Positions 5,068-12,054 of a stretch of 12,119 nt of DNA are shown here, in pieces. Each line of letters opens with the position of its first letter. The stretch's first letter is position 1. This DNA is from CAIMZW01 sp037142435 (GTDB taxonomy: Bacteria > Actinomycetota > Actinomycetes > Nanopelagicales > Nanopelagicaceae): the NCBI GenBank assembly GCA_037142435.1, contig JBAXAO010000041.1:1-12119 (forward strand). Direction: 5' to 3'. Below the pieces are notes generated by a model that worked only from the letters and a program-made list of their open reading frames with translations, did no database searches and had not been told where the DNA came from. The translations under genes were made by a program, and so were the position numbers.

Positions 5068-6750
5068 ATGAAAACTAACTTTAGAAAGAGCGGCGGAAAA
5101 CTTTTCGCAATCGCAATTGTTGCGATTTTGCCGGTGGCAATTCTTGCCCCAGTTCGAGCTGCAGATACCAACCCAATTGTGCCCATCAACTTGGTACAAC
5201 CTACCGGGATTCCTGGTGTATCTGCCCTTCCATTTACGGGAACAAAGTCTGCTGATTTTACGACACCAACCACCATGGTTAATCTTGATCAAACTACACA
5301 ACAAGGTTTTTACGACGACACATTTACTCTCAGTGGCAAGGCGCTTCCAGCCAGCACGCCATTGACTTTAACGTGGTCCACATCTGATGGCACGTGGGTC
5401 ACTGATATTCAACCTAACAGCGTTAATTACCTTGGAATTAAATACACCAAATACAACGTTGATATCGCCACTGTCACAACTGACGCGGCTGGTGCTTTCT
5501 CTTACAAAGTTAAAGTTCCACACGATTTCGGTGGTGTTCACGATATTTATGCGGTATCAAACGGCGTGGCACTTGCTCACGCTGGCTACCAAATTCTTCG
5601 AACCCTGACTATTTCCCCAAAGAGCGGTCCAATTGGAACGCCAATCACCATTACATATACAGGACTCGGCGCTAGCCTCTATACGGGTGGCGGAGCCGTT
5701 CACTGGGATAGCAGTTATGCCGGCGAAATGCACGCCCTCTGGACACGTGGAACCGGTCAAGTAGTCATTCGTGCAGCCGGGCCAATCGGCGTTCACTATG
5801 TTGAAGTCAAGGATGCTCTTACCTTTGCATACTTGAACATTCTGCAGTCTCCTGTTCCTTTTGCAAACGGTGGCATTCTTCCTTTCACGGTTACCAAGGA
5901 TCCTGGACCTCAGGCTGCTTCGGTTGTCTACCCAGCGAAAGTTGAACCAACTGTCACCCAGCGAACAACAATCAATACCGCTGGCTTGGATCCAAATACC
6001 AAAGCTGTTGCCACGCTTTCTACCACCAGCGGACCAATTCTTACCAAGACCACGGTAAATGTTTCTGGTCTAACAACAACCGGCACCCACCAACTTGTCT
6101 GGGCAACTGTGGTTGGAAACCGCGTTAACTGCACAGGCACCTGCTGGGCATATAGCGGAATTCCACTGGGCAGCGCCGATGTCACCAATGGCACCATCAG
6201 CAAGGAAGTCACAATTCCCGACAACCTAGGCGGATGGCACGTAATTCAGATCAAGCAAGGCGATGTTATCGAAGCCCAAGTACCGTTCTATGTTAAAGAA
6301 AGCATTATGCCTTTCTACGACAAGGCTGGAAAAGTAATTGGAATGGGTCTAGCCAAGGCCGATACTTCTGGTTCTGCCCAAGCAATTGCTACTGGTGGGG
6401 CCGGAACTCCAACCAACAAGTTCAAGGCTGGTGAAGAAATCACGATCAGCATGAAGGGTGTCGGTTGGACTCAGCTTGATAACACTCTCGCCGTCTCTTA
6501 CGACAATAGTTATGTTGGTTATGGCTGTGGCTTTAACTCCAACGGTTACATGGTTGTTCATATCCGAGCAACTGGTGCCCCAGGAACACACATCATCGAT
6601 CTTCATCCATTGTTGTATACCCAACAACCATCCTTCGCTAATACACCTTACGGAATGGTCCCGGTTCTTTCTGCAGACCGAGATTTCCCAGGGTTGGCAT
6701 TGGGTTATCAGATTCCAACAGTCCACTTCGCAATTACCATCGTTAAGTAG
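5068..6750 (+). CDS. Large secreted protein with duplicated A-B-A'-B' beta modules
   Basis: This is a 560-residue exported protein with a signal peptide (basic start, hydrophobic 12-27, likely cut after VRA at 31). It looks like an internal duplication. Module A (about 83-178) and A' (about 298-408) share an ATV/ADV-T..G..S..V-x-(V/I)-P-x-(D/N)-(F/L)-GG-(V/W)-H pattern (138-158 and 370-391). Module B (about 179-278) and B' (about 450-560) share V-x-(W/Y)-D-x-S-Y-x-G, then V-x-I-R-A-x-G-x-x-G-x-H (211-243 and 476-508), and later a PxFAN motif. B begins TISPKSGPIGTPITITYTG, an IPT/TIG-like opening. Cysteines occur only in the second half (355, 359, 487). The start is ATG 5068, with GGAGAG about 12 nt upstream. 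No anchor or catalytic motif was seen. It is the last of the secreted trio and converges with the exporter gene. It may be a surface structural or binding protein; this is not established. Confidence 0.85.
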   Translation: MKTNFRKSGGKLFAIAIVAILPVAILAPVRAADTNPIVPINLVQPTGIPGVSALPFTGTKSADFTTPTTMVNLDQTTQQGFYDDTFTLSGKALPASTPLTLTWSTSDGTWVTDIQPNSVNYLGIKYTKYNVDIATVTTDAAGAFSYKVKVPHDFGGVHDIYAVSNGVALAHAGYQILRTLTISPKSGPIGTPITITYTGLGASLYTGGGAVHWDSSYAGEMHALWTRGTGQVVIRAAGPIGVHYVEVKDALTFAYLNILQSPVPFANGGILPFTVTKDPGPQAASVVYPAKVEPTVTQRTTINTAGLDPNTKAVATLSTTSGPILTKTTVNVSGLTTTGTHQLVWATVVGNRVNCTGTCWAYSGIPLGSADVTNGTISKEVTIPDNLGGWHVIQIKQGDVIEAQVPFYVKESIMPFYDKAGKVIGMGLAKADTSGSAQAIATGGAGTPTNKFKAGEEITISMKGVGWTQLDNTLAVSYDNSYVGYGCGFNSNGYMVVHIRATGAPGTHIIDLHPLLYTQQPSFANTPYGMVPVLSADRDFPGLALGYQIPTVHFAITIVK

Positions 6751-6774
6751 GCCGTGGTAGATAAGAAGTAGATA

Positions 6775-6794
6775 TTTGCTAACTGACTAGCAAA
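6775..6794. repeat. Small 7-bp hairpin between convergent genes
   Basis: TTTGCTA (6775-6781) and TAGCAAA (6788-6794) are exact inverse complements with a 6-nt loop, in the 54-bp gap between the third secreted gene and the convergent exporter. No T-run follows on either strand. It may assist the stronger hairpin at 6807-6843 in ending transcription. Confidence 0.4.
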
Positions 6795-6804
6795 ATGCAA
6801 GGAG

Positions 6805-8961
6805 TTAAGGCCTTGTCTCTCTTTCCTCGAGAGGCGAGGCCTTTACCTTTGCCATGTTGGCAATAGATTCGGGCAACCACCAATTCCAGCGTCCAAGTAG
6901 AACCATTGCGCTCGGAAGTAACAGCGCTCTAATAATTGTGGCATCAACCAAGATGCCAATCGCTAGTCCGACGCCCAGTTCTTGCAAGCCGGCAAAATGG
7001 CCCCAGATGAAGCCGCTCAAGGCGCCTACAAGGATTACTGCAGCCGCTGTAACAACTCCACCAGTTTGAGATAACCCTTCTGTGATGGCATCCTCATTGG
7101 ATTTACCCGCATCTTTTGCTTCTCGCATGCGCGAAACAATGAAAACCTCGTAATCCATAGAGAGACCAAAAAGCACAGCAAAGAGGAAAACTAAGACCCA
7201 TATTTCGATGCGATCAAGTCGGTACAGACCAAGGAGAGACTTGCCCCAACCAAGGCGAAAAACCAGCGCGGTGGAACCGAATGCAACAGCAATTGAGAAG
7301 AGGTCAAGCAGAATTGCCTTCAGCGGCAAAATGATAGATCGAAATCCCCGGAGCAAAATCAAATATGTGAGTAAGAGTATTGAGAGCGCCACCCACGGAG
7401 CGGAATGAAGAATTCGCGAAACGAGATCAAGACCTTGGGCAGGAGCTCCAGCCAAGTAGATCTTGGTTCCAGCAGGGAAATTTACCGGACTTAAAAACTT
7501 GGTTCTCAGGGTTGTGACCAGCCGGTTTGTTTCGGAAGTGCCCAAGGCGTGACGACCAAAGATATATAGGCGGAGAAAGCGGCCAGTGGAATCTACAAAG
7601 GGTGGAGTTTTATCAGTGGCTACAACAAATACTTCCGGGTCTTTCAAAATACTTCTAGAGAGTTCCTGAACCTGGGTCTGGATGCTTGCAGATTGCGCTA
7701 ATCCTGCCGAACCTAAATCGATAATCAGTTGGCTCGGGGTGATGCTTCCCGCACCCGCTTTCCCAGTGATTATGGAGAGCGCCTTTGAAGATTCCAACGA
7801 TGCGGGAATGGCTGTGAGCGAACTTGGCGTAACTTGCAAAGAAAGTATTCCCGAGGCTCCAATAAGTATGACAAGGAGTGTGGCGATAAATGTTGATTTT
7901 GGGCGCTTAATGACCGCACGGGCCAAGCGGCCAAAAAATCCTTCTGAACCCGCTTTATTCCTCATTAATCCGTGGAAACCATGGGATGTAGTTCCTGAAC
8001 TTCCCAAGATCGAAAAGAGTGCAGGTTGCAGTGTTATGGCAGCCGCGACTGAAACTAACGGAATCAAGATGCCTGCTAGTCCTAACGAGCGCACGAAAGG
8101 AACTGGAATCAGGAGCAGAGTCGCTAGACCAATGGCAACACTGGCTCCCGAGATCACAACTGTGCGTCCCGCGGTCTCCATGGTGCGAATAATTGCTTCG
8201 GAGAAATCACCTTCATCTTTACGGGTTTCGCGGCGTAATCGATGCAACATGAGAAGTGAATAATCGATGGCCAGACCTAGGCCAATCAATTCCACGATAT
8301 TTGGTACATAAACCACCATCAGAATTCTTTGGGCAAGTAGATACACAAGTCCGATAGCCAGCGAAATGGCACTTGCTCCGAAGAGGAAGGGAATAAATAT
8401 GGACCAACTCAAACCGAGAAAAAGAAAGAGTAAAACAAGCGCCAACCCCAAAGCGACAATTTCACCACGGCGCAGATCACTTCCAAGGATTGGCGTGACA
8501 TCACTTTTAATCGCCGGCGGTCCACTAACTAATGCGTTCAAGAGACCATTCTCGTGCAAGGCATCTCTCAACCTGGTCGTATATTTGGCCCCGGAGTTCA
8601 GATCGAAACCGGTGCTAACGCTGGCGAAGAGCACTCCGCCGAGTGCCTTCACTTGTGCGACTCGCGCAGTTGGAATTTGGGTTACGGCTTTGGCAATTTC
8701 AGCTTTAAATCTCTCAATTTGTGCCGGGGTCGCATTTTTGAATTTGTAGAGAATGGTGAAGGAACCTTCAACATTCTCGTGGAATGCCGTTGCAACTATC
8801 TGGTCCGCCTGTGCGGAGGGGCTGCCCGGAACGTTAAGCGATGTCGTCAAGTGGGAGTTGAGATGTGCACCCGCTAAGACTCCTAAGCCAAGAATCCCAA
8901 GCCACGAAAATAAGACCAGCACTCGGTGGCGAATAACAACTCTCGTCCACCTGGCCAGCAT
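6805..8961 (-). CDS. MMPL/RND-family exporter
   Basis: This 718-residue membrane protein has the MmpL layout. Helix 1 is near 11-31, followed by an extracytoplasmic loop (about 32-165). Helices 2-6 cluster at about 166-318, a cytoplasmic stretch is followed by helix 7 (357-375), a second outside loop spans about 376-518, and helices 8-12 lie at about 519-690. Each half carries the proton-relay Asp-Tyr pair of the family: D233-Y234 in GLAIDYSLLMLHRLRRE and D603-Y604 in FGLSMDYEVFIVSRMREA. Such exporters move lipids, pigments or hydrophobic compounds using the proton gradient; nothing here fixes the substrate. The length is near the 700-750 usual for short MmpL-like proteins without a large C-terminal domain. 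The ATG at 8961 has no ribosome site but a TAAACT box ends exactly 6 nt upstream, suggesting a leaderless mRNA. The hydrolase gene upstream is in the same direction, 52 bp away. Confidence 0.92.
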   Translation of the reverse strand: MLARWTRVVIRHRVLVLFSWLGILGLGVLAGAHLNSHLTTSLNVPGSPSAQADQIVATAFHENVEGSFTILYKFKNATPAQIERFKAEIAKAVTQIPTARVAQVKALGGVLFASVSTGFDLNSGAKYTTRLRDALHENGLLNALVSGPPAIKSDVTPILGSDLRRGEIVALGLALVLLFLFLGLSWSIFIPFLFGASAISLAIGLVYLLAQRILMVVYVPNIVELIGLGLAIDYSLLMLHRLRRETRKDEGDFSEAIIRTMETAGRTVVISGASVAIGLATLLLIPVPFVRSLGLAGILIPLVSVAAAITLQPALFSILGSSGTTSHGFHGLMRNKAGSEGFFGRLARAVIKRPKSTFIATLLVILIGASGILSLQVTPSSLTAIPASLESSKALSIITGKAGAGSITPSQLIIDLGSAGLAQSASIQTQVQELSRSILKDPEVFVVATDKTPPFVDSTGRFLRLYIFGRHALGTSETNRLVTTLRTKFLSPVNFPAGTKIYLAGAPAQGLDLVSRILHSAPWVALSILLLTYLILLRGFRSIILPLKAILLDLFSIAVAFGSTALVFRLGWGKSLLGLYRLDRIEIWVLVFLFAVLFGLSMDYEVFIVSRMREAKDAGKSNEDAITEGLSQTGGVVTAAAVILVGALSGFIWGHFAGLQELGVGLAIGILVDATIIRALLLPSAMVLLGRWNWWLPESIANMAKVKASPLEERETRP
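6807..6843 (+). terminator. Terminator-like hairpin for the secreted cluster, inside the exporter's last codons
   Basis: AAGGCCTTGTCTCTC (6807-6821) pairs with GAGAGGCGAGGCCTT (6829-6843) over 15 bp with two G-U pairs and a 7-nt loop. On the plus strand it is followed by a broken T-run (TTTACCTTT), suiting a terminator for the secreted-protein gene that ends at 6750. The same bases encode the last dozen codons and overlap the stop codon of the minus-strand exporter gene. Confidence 0.6.
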
Positions 8962-8967
8962 TTATGA

Positions 8968-8973
8968 AGTTTA
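8968..8973 (-). promoter_or_regulatory. Putative -10 box for a leaderless exporter mRNA
   Basis: Read on the minus strand the box is TAAACT, matching the actinobacterial TANNNT -10 pattern, with exactly 6 nt to the ATG. That places the transcription start at the A of the start codon. No Shine-Dalgarno sequence exists upstream, which agrees. No convincing -35 box is seen. Confidence 0.5.
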
Positions 8974-9013
8974 ATGGGCGGGGAGTGTTAGAGAGTTAAC
9001 TGGGAAGAAAGGT

Positions 9014-9688
9014 TTAGTTCGCCAGTGCGTTGAGTAGTTCCACAAAATATGGATGCGATGGATCTACTAGCTCAAAGTGCCCGCCGCCTTCAATTTCTAT
9101 AAGGCGGATCTTCGAACCGGATTGTGATTGTGCCTTTGTGTACCTTCGAGAGTGGTCAATGGGAACTCTGACATCACTCGTGCCGTGAAAAATGGTCACT
9201 GGAAAAGTAAAGGATCCAGAGAAAGTTGGGTCGAGTTCAGGGTGATTCCGGGCTGGCGCGTGGAGCCAGTCGCCAACCGCACCTTCGCCTAGTTCTTCCT
9301 TTTCAGTTGCAACTAAGTCTGTGACCGGGGCTAGCGCAATGACTTGTTGAATATTGGCGTGTTTGCCAGATGTGAGGAGGGCCAACTGCCCTCCGACCGA
9401 GAATCCGATCAGAATTAAGGTTTCGGCGGAAAGGGCGGTCAGAAGCGTATTGATGTCGATAAGAGTCTCGTGAGGAAGATGAGGCGAACGGCGATACTCC
9501 GCCAGCACGACCGGCCATCCCAATTCGGCTAATGTCAACGCAAGTGGGCGCATATGTTCACGGTCATGTTGCGCTCGCCAATATCCGCCATGGATCAGAA
9601 CTATGGTCGCTCGCCCGTCGCTGGAACTTCCGAACCGCTCGTACATCTGCTCGGGGGCGCTGCCATAGGAGAGAGAAGTCGACAACAT
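9014..9688 (-). CDS. Alpha/beta hydrolase (kynurenine-formamidase-like)
   Basis: This is a 224-residue cytoplasmic alpha/beta hydrolase when started at ATG 9688. The oxyanion motif HGGYW is at 33-37, the nucleophile elbow GFSVGG has Ser97, the acid is probably Asp172 in GTSDVRVP, and the catalytic His204 lies in GGGHFELVDP, so the triad is complete and in order. HGGYW and the YG-x-x-P opening resemble the arylformamidase/kynurenine formamidase branch, but general esterases share them, and no tryptophan-catabolism gene is nearby, so the substrate stays open. A TTG at 9733 would add 15 residues but overlaps the divergent dehydrogenase start; ATG 9688 is preferred because a TATTAT -10 box ends 6 nt before it, as for other leaderless genes here. 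It shares its promoter gap with the dehydrogenase. Confidence 0.82.
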   Translation of the reverse strand: MLSTSLSYGSAPEQMYERFGSSSDGRATIVLIHGGYWRAQHDREHMRPLALTLAELGWPVVLAEYRRSPHLPHETLIDINTLLTALSAETLILIGFSVGGQLALLTSGKHANIQQVIALAPVTDLVATEKEELGEGAVGDWLHAPARNHPELDPTFSGSFTFPVTIFHGTSDVRVPIDHSRRYTKAQSQSGSKIRLIEIEGGGHFELVDPSHPYFVELLNALAN

Positions 9689-9705
9689 TTCGCGATAATA
9701 GTCCC
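9689..9705. promoter_or_regulatory. 17-bp divergent gap with a shared bidirectional -10 element
   Basis: The gap between the two divergent start codons contains GATAATA. Read on the plus strand, GATAAT (9694-9699) ends 6 nt before the dehydrogenase ATG (9706). Read on the minus strand, TATTAT (9700-9695) ends 6 nt before the hydrolase ATG (9688). Both starts therefore fit leaderless transcription from one overlapping, nearly symmetrical -10 element. Neither start has a Shine-Dalgarno sequence. Confidence 0.6.
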
Positions 9706-10464
9706 ATGAGTGAGTCGACCAAGAAGTGTGCAATCGTCACCGGCGCCAGCAGTGGCATCGGAGCAGCTACGGCCAAGCTGTTAGCCGAAAACGGGTATCA
9801 GGTAATAGCGGCCGCTCGGCGCATGGAGAAACTGGAGGAGCTAGCTTTGGAGAATTCCAACATTCTGGCCTTCGAACTAGATGTCACCGATCAGGCCAGC
9901 GTTGACAGCTTCACCGCCAAAGTATCTGACTTTCCGATCTCGATCTTGGTTAATAATGCGGGCGGCGCCTTCGATGCCCTTTCAGTACAAAATTCCGACC
10001 CGCACTCGTGGCAAAAAACCTTTGAAGTCAATGTTGTCGGAACCGTGCGGATGGTAAAAGCAATAACGCCGTTACTGATTCAAAACAATGAGGGGCACAT
10101 AGTCGTGGTGTCATCAACGGCCGGTCACGTTGCCTACGAAAATGGTGGCTCATACGTTGCCGCAAAATTTGCCGAAACTTCGCTGGCGCAGACCTTGAGA
10201 CTCGAACTCAACGGCCTACCCATTCGCGTTACAGAAATAGCGCCAGGAATGGTGAAGACTGATGAGTTCGCGACCAAGCGATTCGAGGGCGATCTCGGCA
10301 AAGCGGCCAAGGTTTATGAAGGCGTCGCAGAACCTTTAGTGGCCGAAGACATTGCCGAAACCATTAGGTGGTGTGTGATGTTGCCTCATCACATCAACAT
10401 CGATTCTCTAGTCGTTCGCCCTACAGCCCAGGCTGCAAACCACAAGGTGCATCGAGTACTTTAA
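9706..10464 (+). CDS. Short-chain dehydrogenase/reductase (YdfG-like)
   Basis: This is a 252-residue classical SDR with a Rossmann fold. The cofactor motif TGASSGIG is at 12-19, and RR at 38-39 after the second strand favours NADP(H). The NNAG motif is at 83-86, and the catalytic set is Asn109, Ser137, Tyr150 and Lys154 (YVAAK). The C-terminal stretch INIDSLVVRPTAQ resembles the tail of E. coli YdfG and related 3-hydroxy-acid or serine dehydrogenases, so oxidation of a small beta-hydroxy acid or reduction of malonic semialdehyde is a reasonable guess. The frame is open further upstream (from 9532) but that part runs antisense to the hydrolase and precedes the SDR fold, so ATG 9706 is the real start. 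There is no ribosome site; see the shared promoter. It ends tail-to-tail with the next gene, the stops sharing a TTAA. Confidence 0.9.
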   Translation: MSESTKKCAIVTGASSGIGAATAKLLAENGYQVIAAARRMEKLEELALENSNILAFELDVTDQASVDSFTAKVSDFPISILVNNAGGAFDALSVQNSDPHSWQKTFEVNVVGTVRMVKAITPLLIQNNEGHIVVVSSTAGHVAYENGGSYVAAKFAETSLAQTLRLELNGLPIRVTEIAPGMVKTDEFATKRFEGDLGKAAKVYEGVAEPLVAEDIAETIRWCVMLPHHINIDSLVVRPTAQAANHKVHRVL

Positions 10465-11267
10465 ACTCTTTCAGAAAGAATCAGTCCGGCGATCTCTTCA
10501 GGCTTGATTGTTGCGGGCCAATTCGGATTATTCCGTCCAAATCCTGCAGCAATCACAAATGAAGCCCGCTCTTGATCAGAGTCACCGCCGTGGCCACCTT
10601 CATCAATATGGCCGTGGTCGGTGGTGATTACGACTAGCCACTGTTCGCCATAGGCGTCGACCCGAGCTTGCACTTTAGTTTCAATTTTTAAGAGGAATTC
10701 ATCAATGCGGGCAATCGCTTCGCGGTAGTGATCACCCCGAATGCCGTGAACGTGTCCGGCTTCATCAGCACCACAGAAATAGACGAAACTGACATCCGGG
10801 CCAGCCTTTTCAATTGCATAGAGCGCGGCATGTGCGATCTCAGCGTCAGCGTTCTTATAGCCATGAGTTTCGCCATCTCGGGCGATTACACGGTGCTGGT
10901 ATGCCAACTGCTGTTCGCGACGTTCATGAATGATTGGACCCAGGCCCGATGGATCGACCAAGGGCGGCCAAGCAGCTGCTGCGAAAGTGGTGGTTGACTG
11001 ATCCTGATAGAAGGCACGGCTTAAGAAGTCTGGGCGGTAGAGCAAATTGTGCCCAGAGAATCGGTTATCAGTAACGCCGTGTTGAGCGTGTGTTGACCCA
11101 GTAAGAATCGTCGACCAGCCTGGACCCGACCAAGTAGGTGCATCTACAACGGTGGCGGCGTAATATCCGCGATCTTTTATTTTGCCAAGAGTAGGAGCAA
11201 GGTTATGTTCCAATGCTATGTCGAGCACTAGTCCATCAATGCCGATCAGAAGAATCTTTGATTTCAT
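10461..11267 (-). CDS. Alkaline-phosphatase-superfamily phosphodiesterase/hydrolase
   Basis: This is a 268-residue protein of the type I phosphodiesterase/nucleotide pyrophosphatase branch. The metal-binding set is visible in order: Asp11 (GIDG), a nucleophile Ser/Thr in PTWSGPGWSTILTG (Ser47 aligns with the catalytic Thr of NPP enzymes; Thr45 is the alternative), Asp168 and His172 (ADEAGHVHG), Asp217 and His218 (TTDHGH), and His226 (GGHGG). These bind two zinc ions in the family. No signal peptide or helix is seen, so it seems cytoplasmic. It is short for the superfamily and lacks an obvious cap insertion, so the substrate (phosphodiester, pyrophosphate or phosphonate ester) cannot be told. 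The ATG at 11267 has no ribosome site but TAGTTT ends 6 nt before it, again suggesting a leaderless message. Its stop overlaps that of the dehydrogenase by 4 bp. Confidence 0.87.
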   Translation of the reverse strand: MKSKILLIGIDGLVLDIALEHNLAPTLGKIKDRGYYAATVVDAPTWSGPGWSTILTGSTHAQHGVTDNRFSGHNLLYRPDFLSRAFYQDQSTTTFAAAAWPPLVDPSGLGPIIHERREQQLAYQHRVIARDGETHGYKNADAEIAHAALYAIEKAGPDVSFVYFCGADEAGHVHGIRGDHYREAIARIDEFLLKIETKVQARVDAYGEQWLVVITTDHGHIDEGGHGGDSDQERASFVIAAGFGRNNPNWPATIKPEEIAGLILSERV

Positions 11268-11273
11268 GGAGCG

Positions 11274-11279
11274 AAACTA
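11274..11279 (-). promoter_or_regulatory. Putative -10 box for a leaderless phosphodiesterase mRNA
   Basis: On the minus strand this reads TAGTTT (TANNNT class), with a 6-nt gap to the ATG and no Shine-Dalgarno sequence. An inverted repeat begins 1 bp upstream, at 11281. Confidence 0.5.
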
Positions 11280-11280
11280 A

Positions 11281-11314
11281 CCTAGTCCGACATCTACTTC
11301 CATTTTTGACTAGG
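11281..11314. repeat. Inverted repeat flanking the -35 region of the phosphodiesterase gene
   Basis: CCTAGTC (11281-11287) and GACTAGG (11308-11314) are perfect 7-bp inverse complements, 27 bp from start to start, with 20 nt between. The left arm abuts the proposed -10 box and the -35 position falls between the arms, so a dimeric regulator bound here would control the gene. No known consensus was recognised. Confidence 0.4.
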
Positions 11315-11385
11315 CGCTGAAAATGACTATTTGGTGAACGAAACCTTCGAAATCGAGGTGTAAGGACTTGCCACACTTGATTGGA

Positions 11386-12054
11386 TTAATCTAAAGGCGC
11401 TCCAGCTATCCGAAAGTATTCTCGCGCAAGTTTCACTCGCTGGTTGATCCGAGTGGATGACGTGACATTCAGCGCGACCGCAATTCTGCCGATGATGTGC
11501 TCGACGGATTTTTCGCTGACTTCGCGAACTCGAGAGATTTCAAGATTGCTCAAGCCTTGCGCTAGCAGGCGAAACGTCTCAATTTGGGTGGAGGAGAGCA
11601 CGCTAAAACTAGTATTCCATGCTTCCACATTGGTGGACGTTCGCGTCTTAACCCAACTCATTTTGTCACGATTGAGAGCAGCATCGACGGAAGAATGGAG
11701 CGCATCTTGCAAGACAAAAATATCCGTTACGGAATCGCGGAGAATCAACTGAGCTCCGTGTGGAAACTCTTTCTCGGCGAATCCCAGCAATTGTACGATT
11801 GGAGTATCCGAAACGAAAACTAGCCCGATTGCAGGTTTCCAGAGGCGCAGATGATCAGCATATGCAATTCCTCCTAAGGTATTGAATCCCAGCGATATAT
11901 ATGCAACATCTGGGTTAAAAGTAGAAATTTCGCTTAAATCGAATGAAGTTGCATTGTTGATTCGAAGGACTTCAATTCCCAATGATTTAAAGTTTGCTGC
12001 GACAAGAAGAGACTCAAATGGAGAGTTACTCGCAACTAATGCTTTTGTAATCAC
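11386..12054 (-). CDS. LuxR-family regulator with degenerate receiver domain
   Basis: This is a 222-residue protein with response-regulator architecture. A C-terminal LuxR/NarL helix-turn-helix spans about 150-213 (LSSTQIETFRLLAQGLSNLEIS, then VSEKSVEHIIGRI). The N-terminal half (about 3-125) follows the receiver fold but has lost its chemistry: the acidic pair is Ser9-Asn10 (VASNSPF for VADDHPL), the phospho-acceptor Asp is Ser54 (PDVAYISLG), and the strand-5 Lys is Arg106 (LILRDS); Ser82 remains. It therefore probably works without phosphorylation, perhaps through a ligand, a partner or dimer state. The GTG at 12054 is the first start after an in-frame TGA two codons upstream, and there is no Shine-Dalgarno sequence. 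No histidine kinase lies nearby, in keeping with an orphan regulator. Its targets are unknown. Confidence 0.85.
   Translation of the reverse strand: MITKALVASNSPFESLLVAANFKSLGIEVLRINNATSFDLSEISTFNPDVAYISLGFNTLGGIAYADHLRLWKPAIGLVFVSDTPIVQLLGFAEKEFPHGAQLILRDSVTDIFVLQDALHSSVDAALNRDKMSWVKTRTSTNVEAWNTSFSVLSSTQIETFRLLAQGLSNLEISRVREVSEKSVEHIIGRIAVALNVTSSTRINQRVKLAREYFRIAGAPLD

Noticed and set aside
4878..5304. Minus-strand open frames of 132 and 108 codons crossing the 33-bp palindrome
   Set aside because: They run through an intergenic region and the antisense of two real genes, with no domain and no ribosome site.
7682..8263. 193-codon plus-strand open frame
   Set aside because: It lies wholly antisense to the MMPL exporter, whose motifs and helices are convincing. 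The translation has no recognisable domain and no ribosome site.
9532..9705. 58-residue N-terminal extension of the dehydrogenase frame
   Set aside because: The stretch is antisense to the hydrolase coding region and is not SDR-like. The Rossmann motif begins 12 residues after ATG 9706, the normal place.
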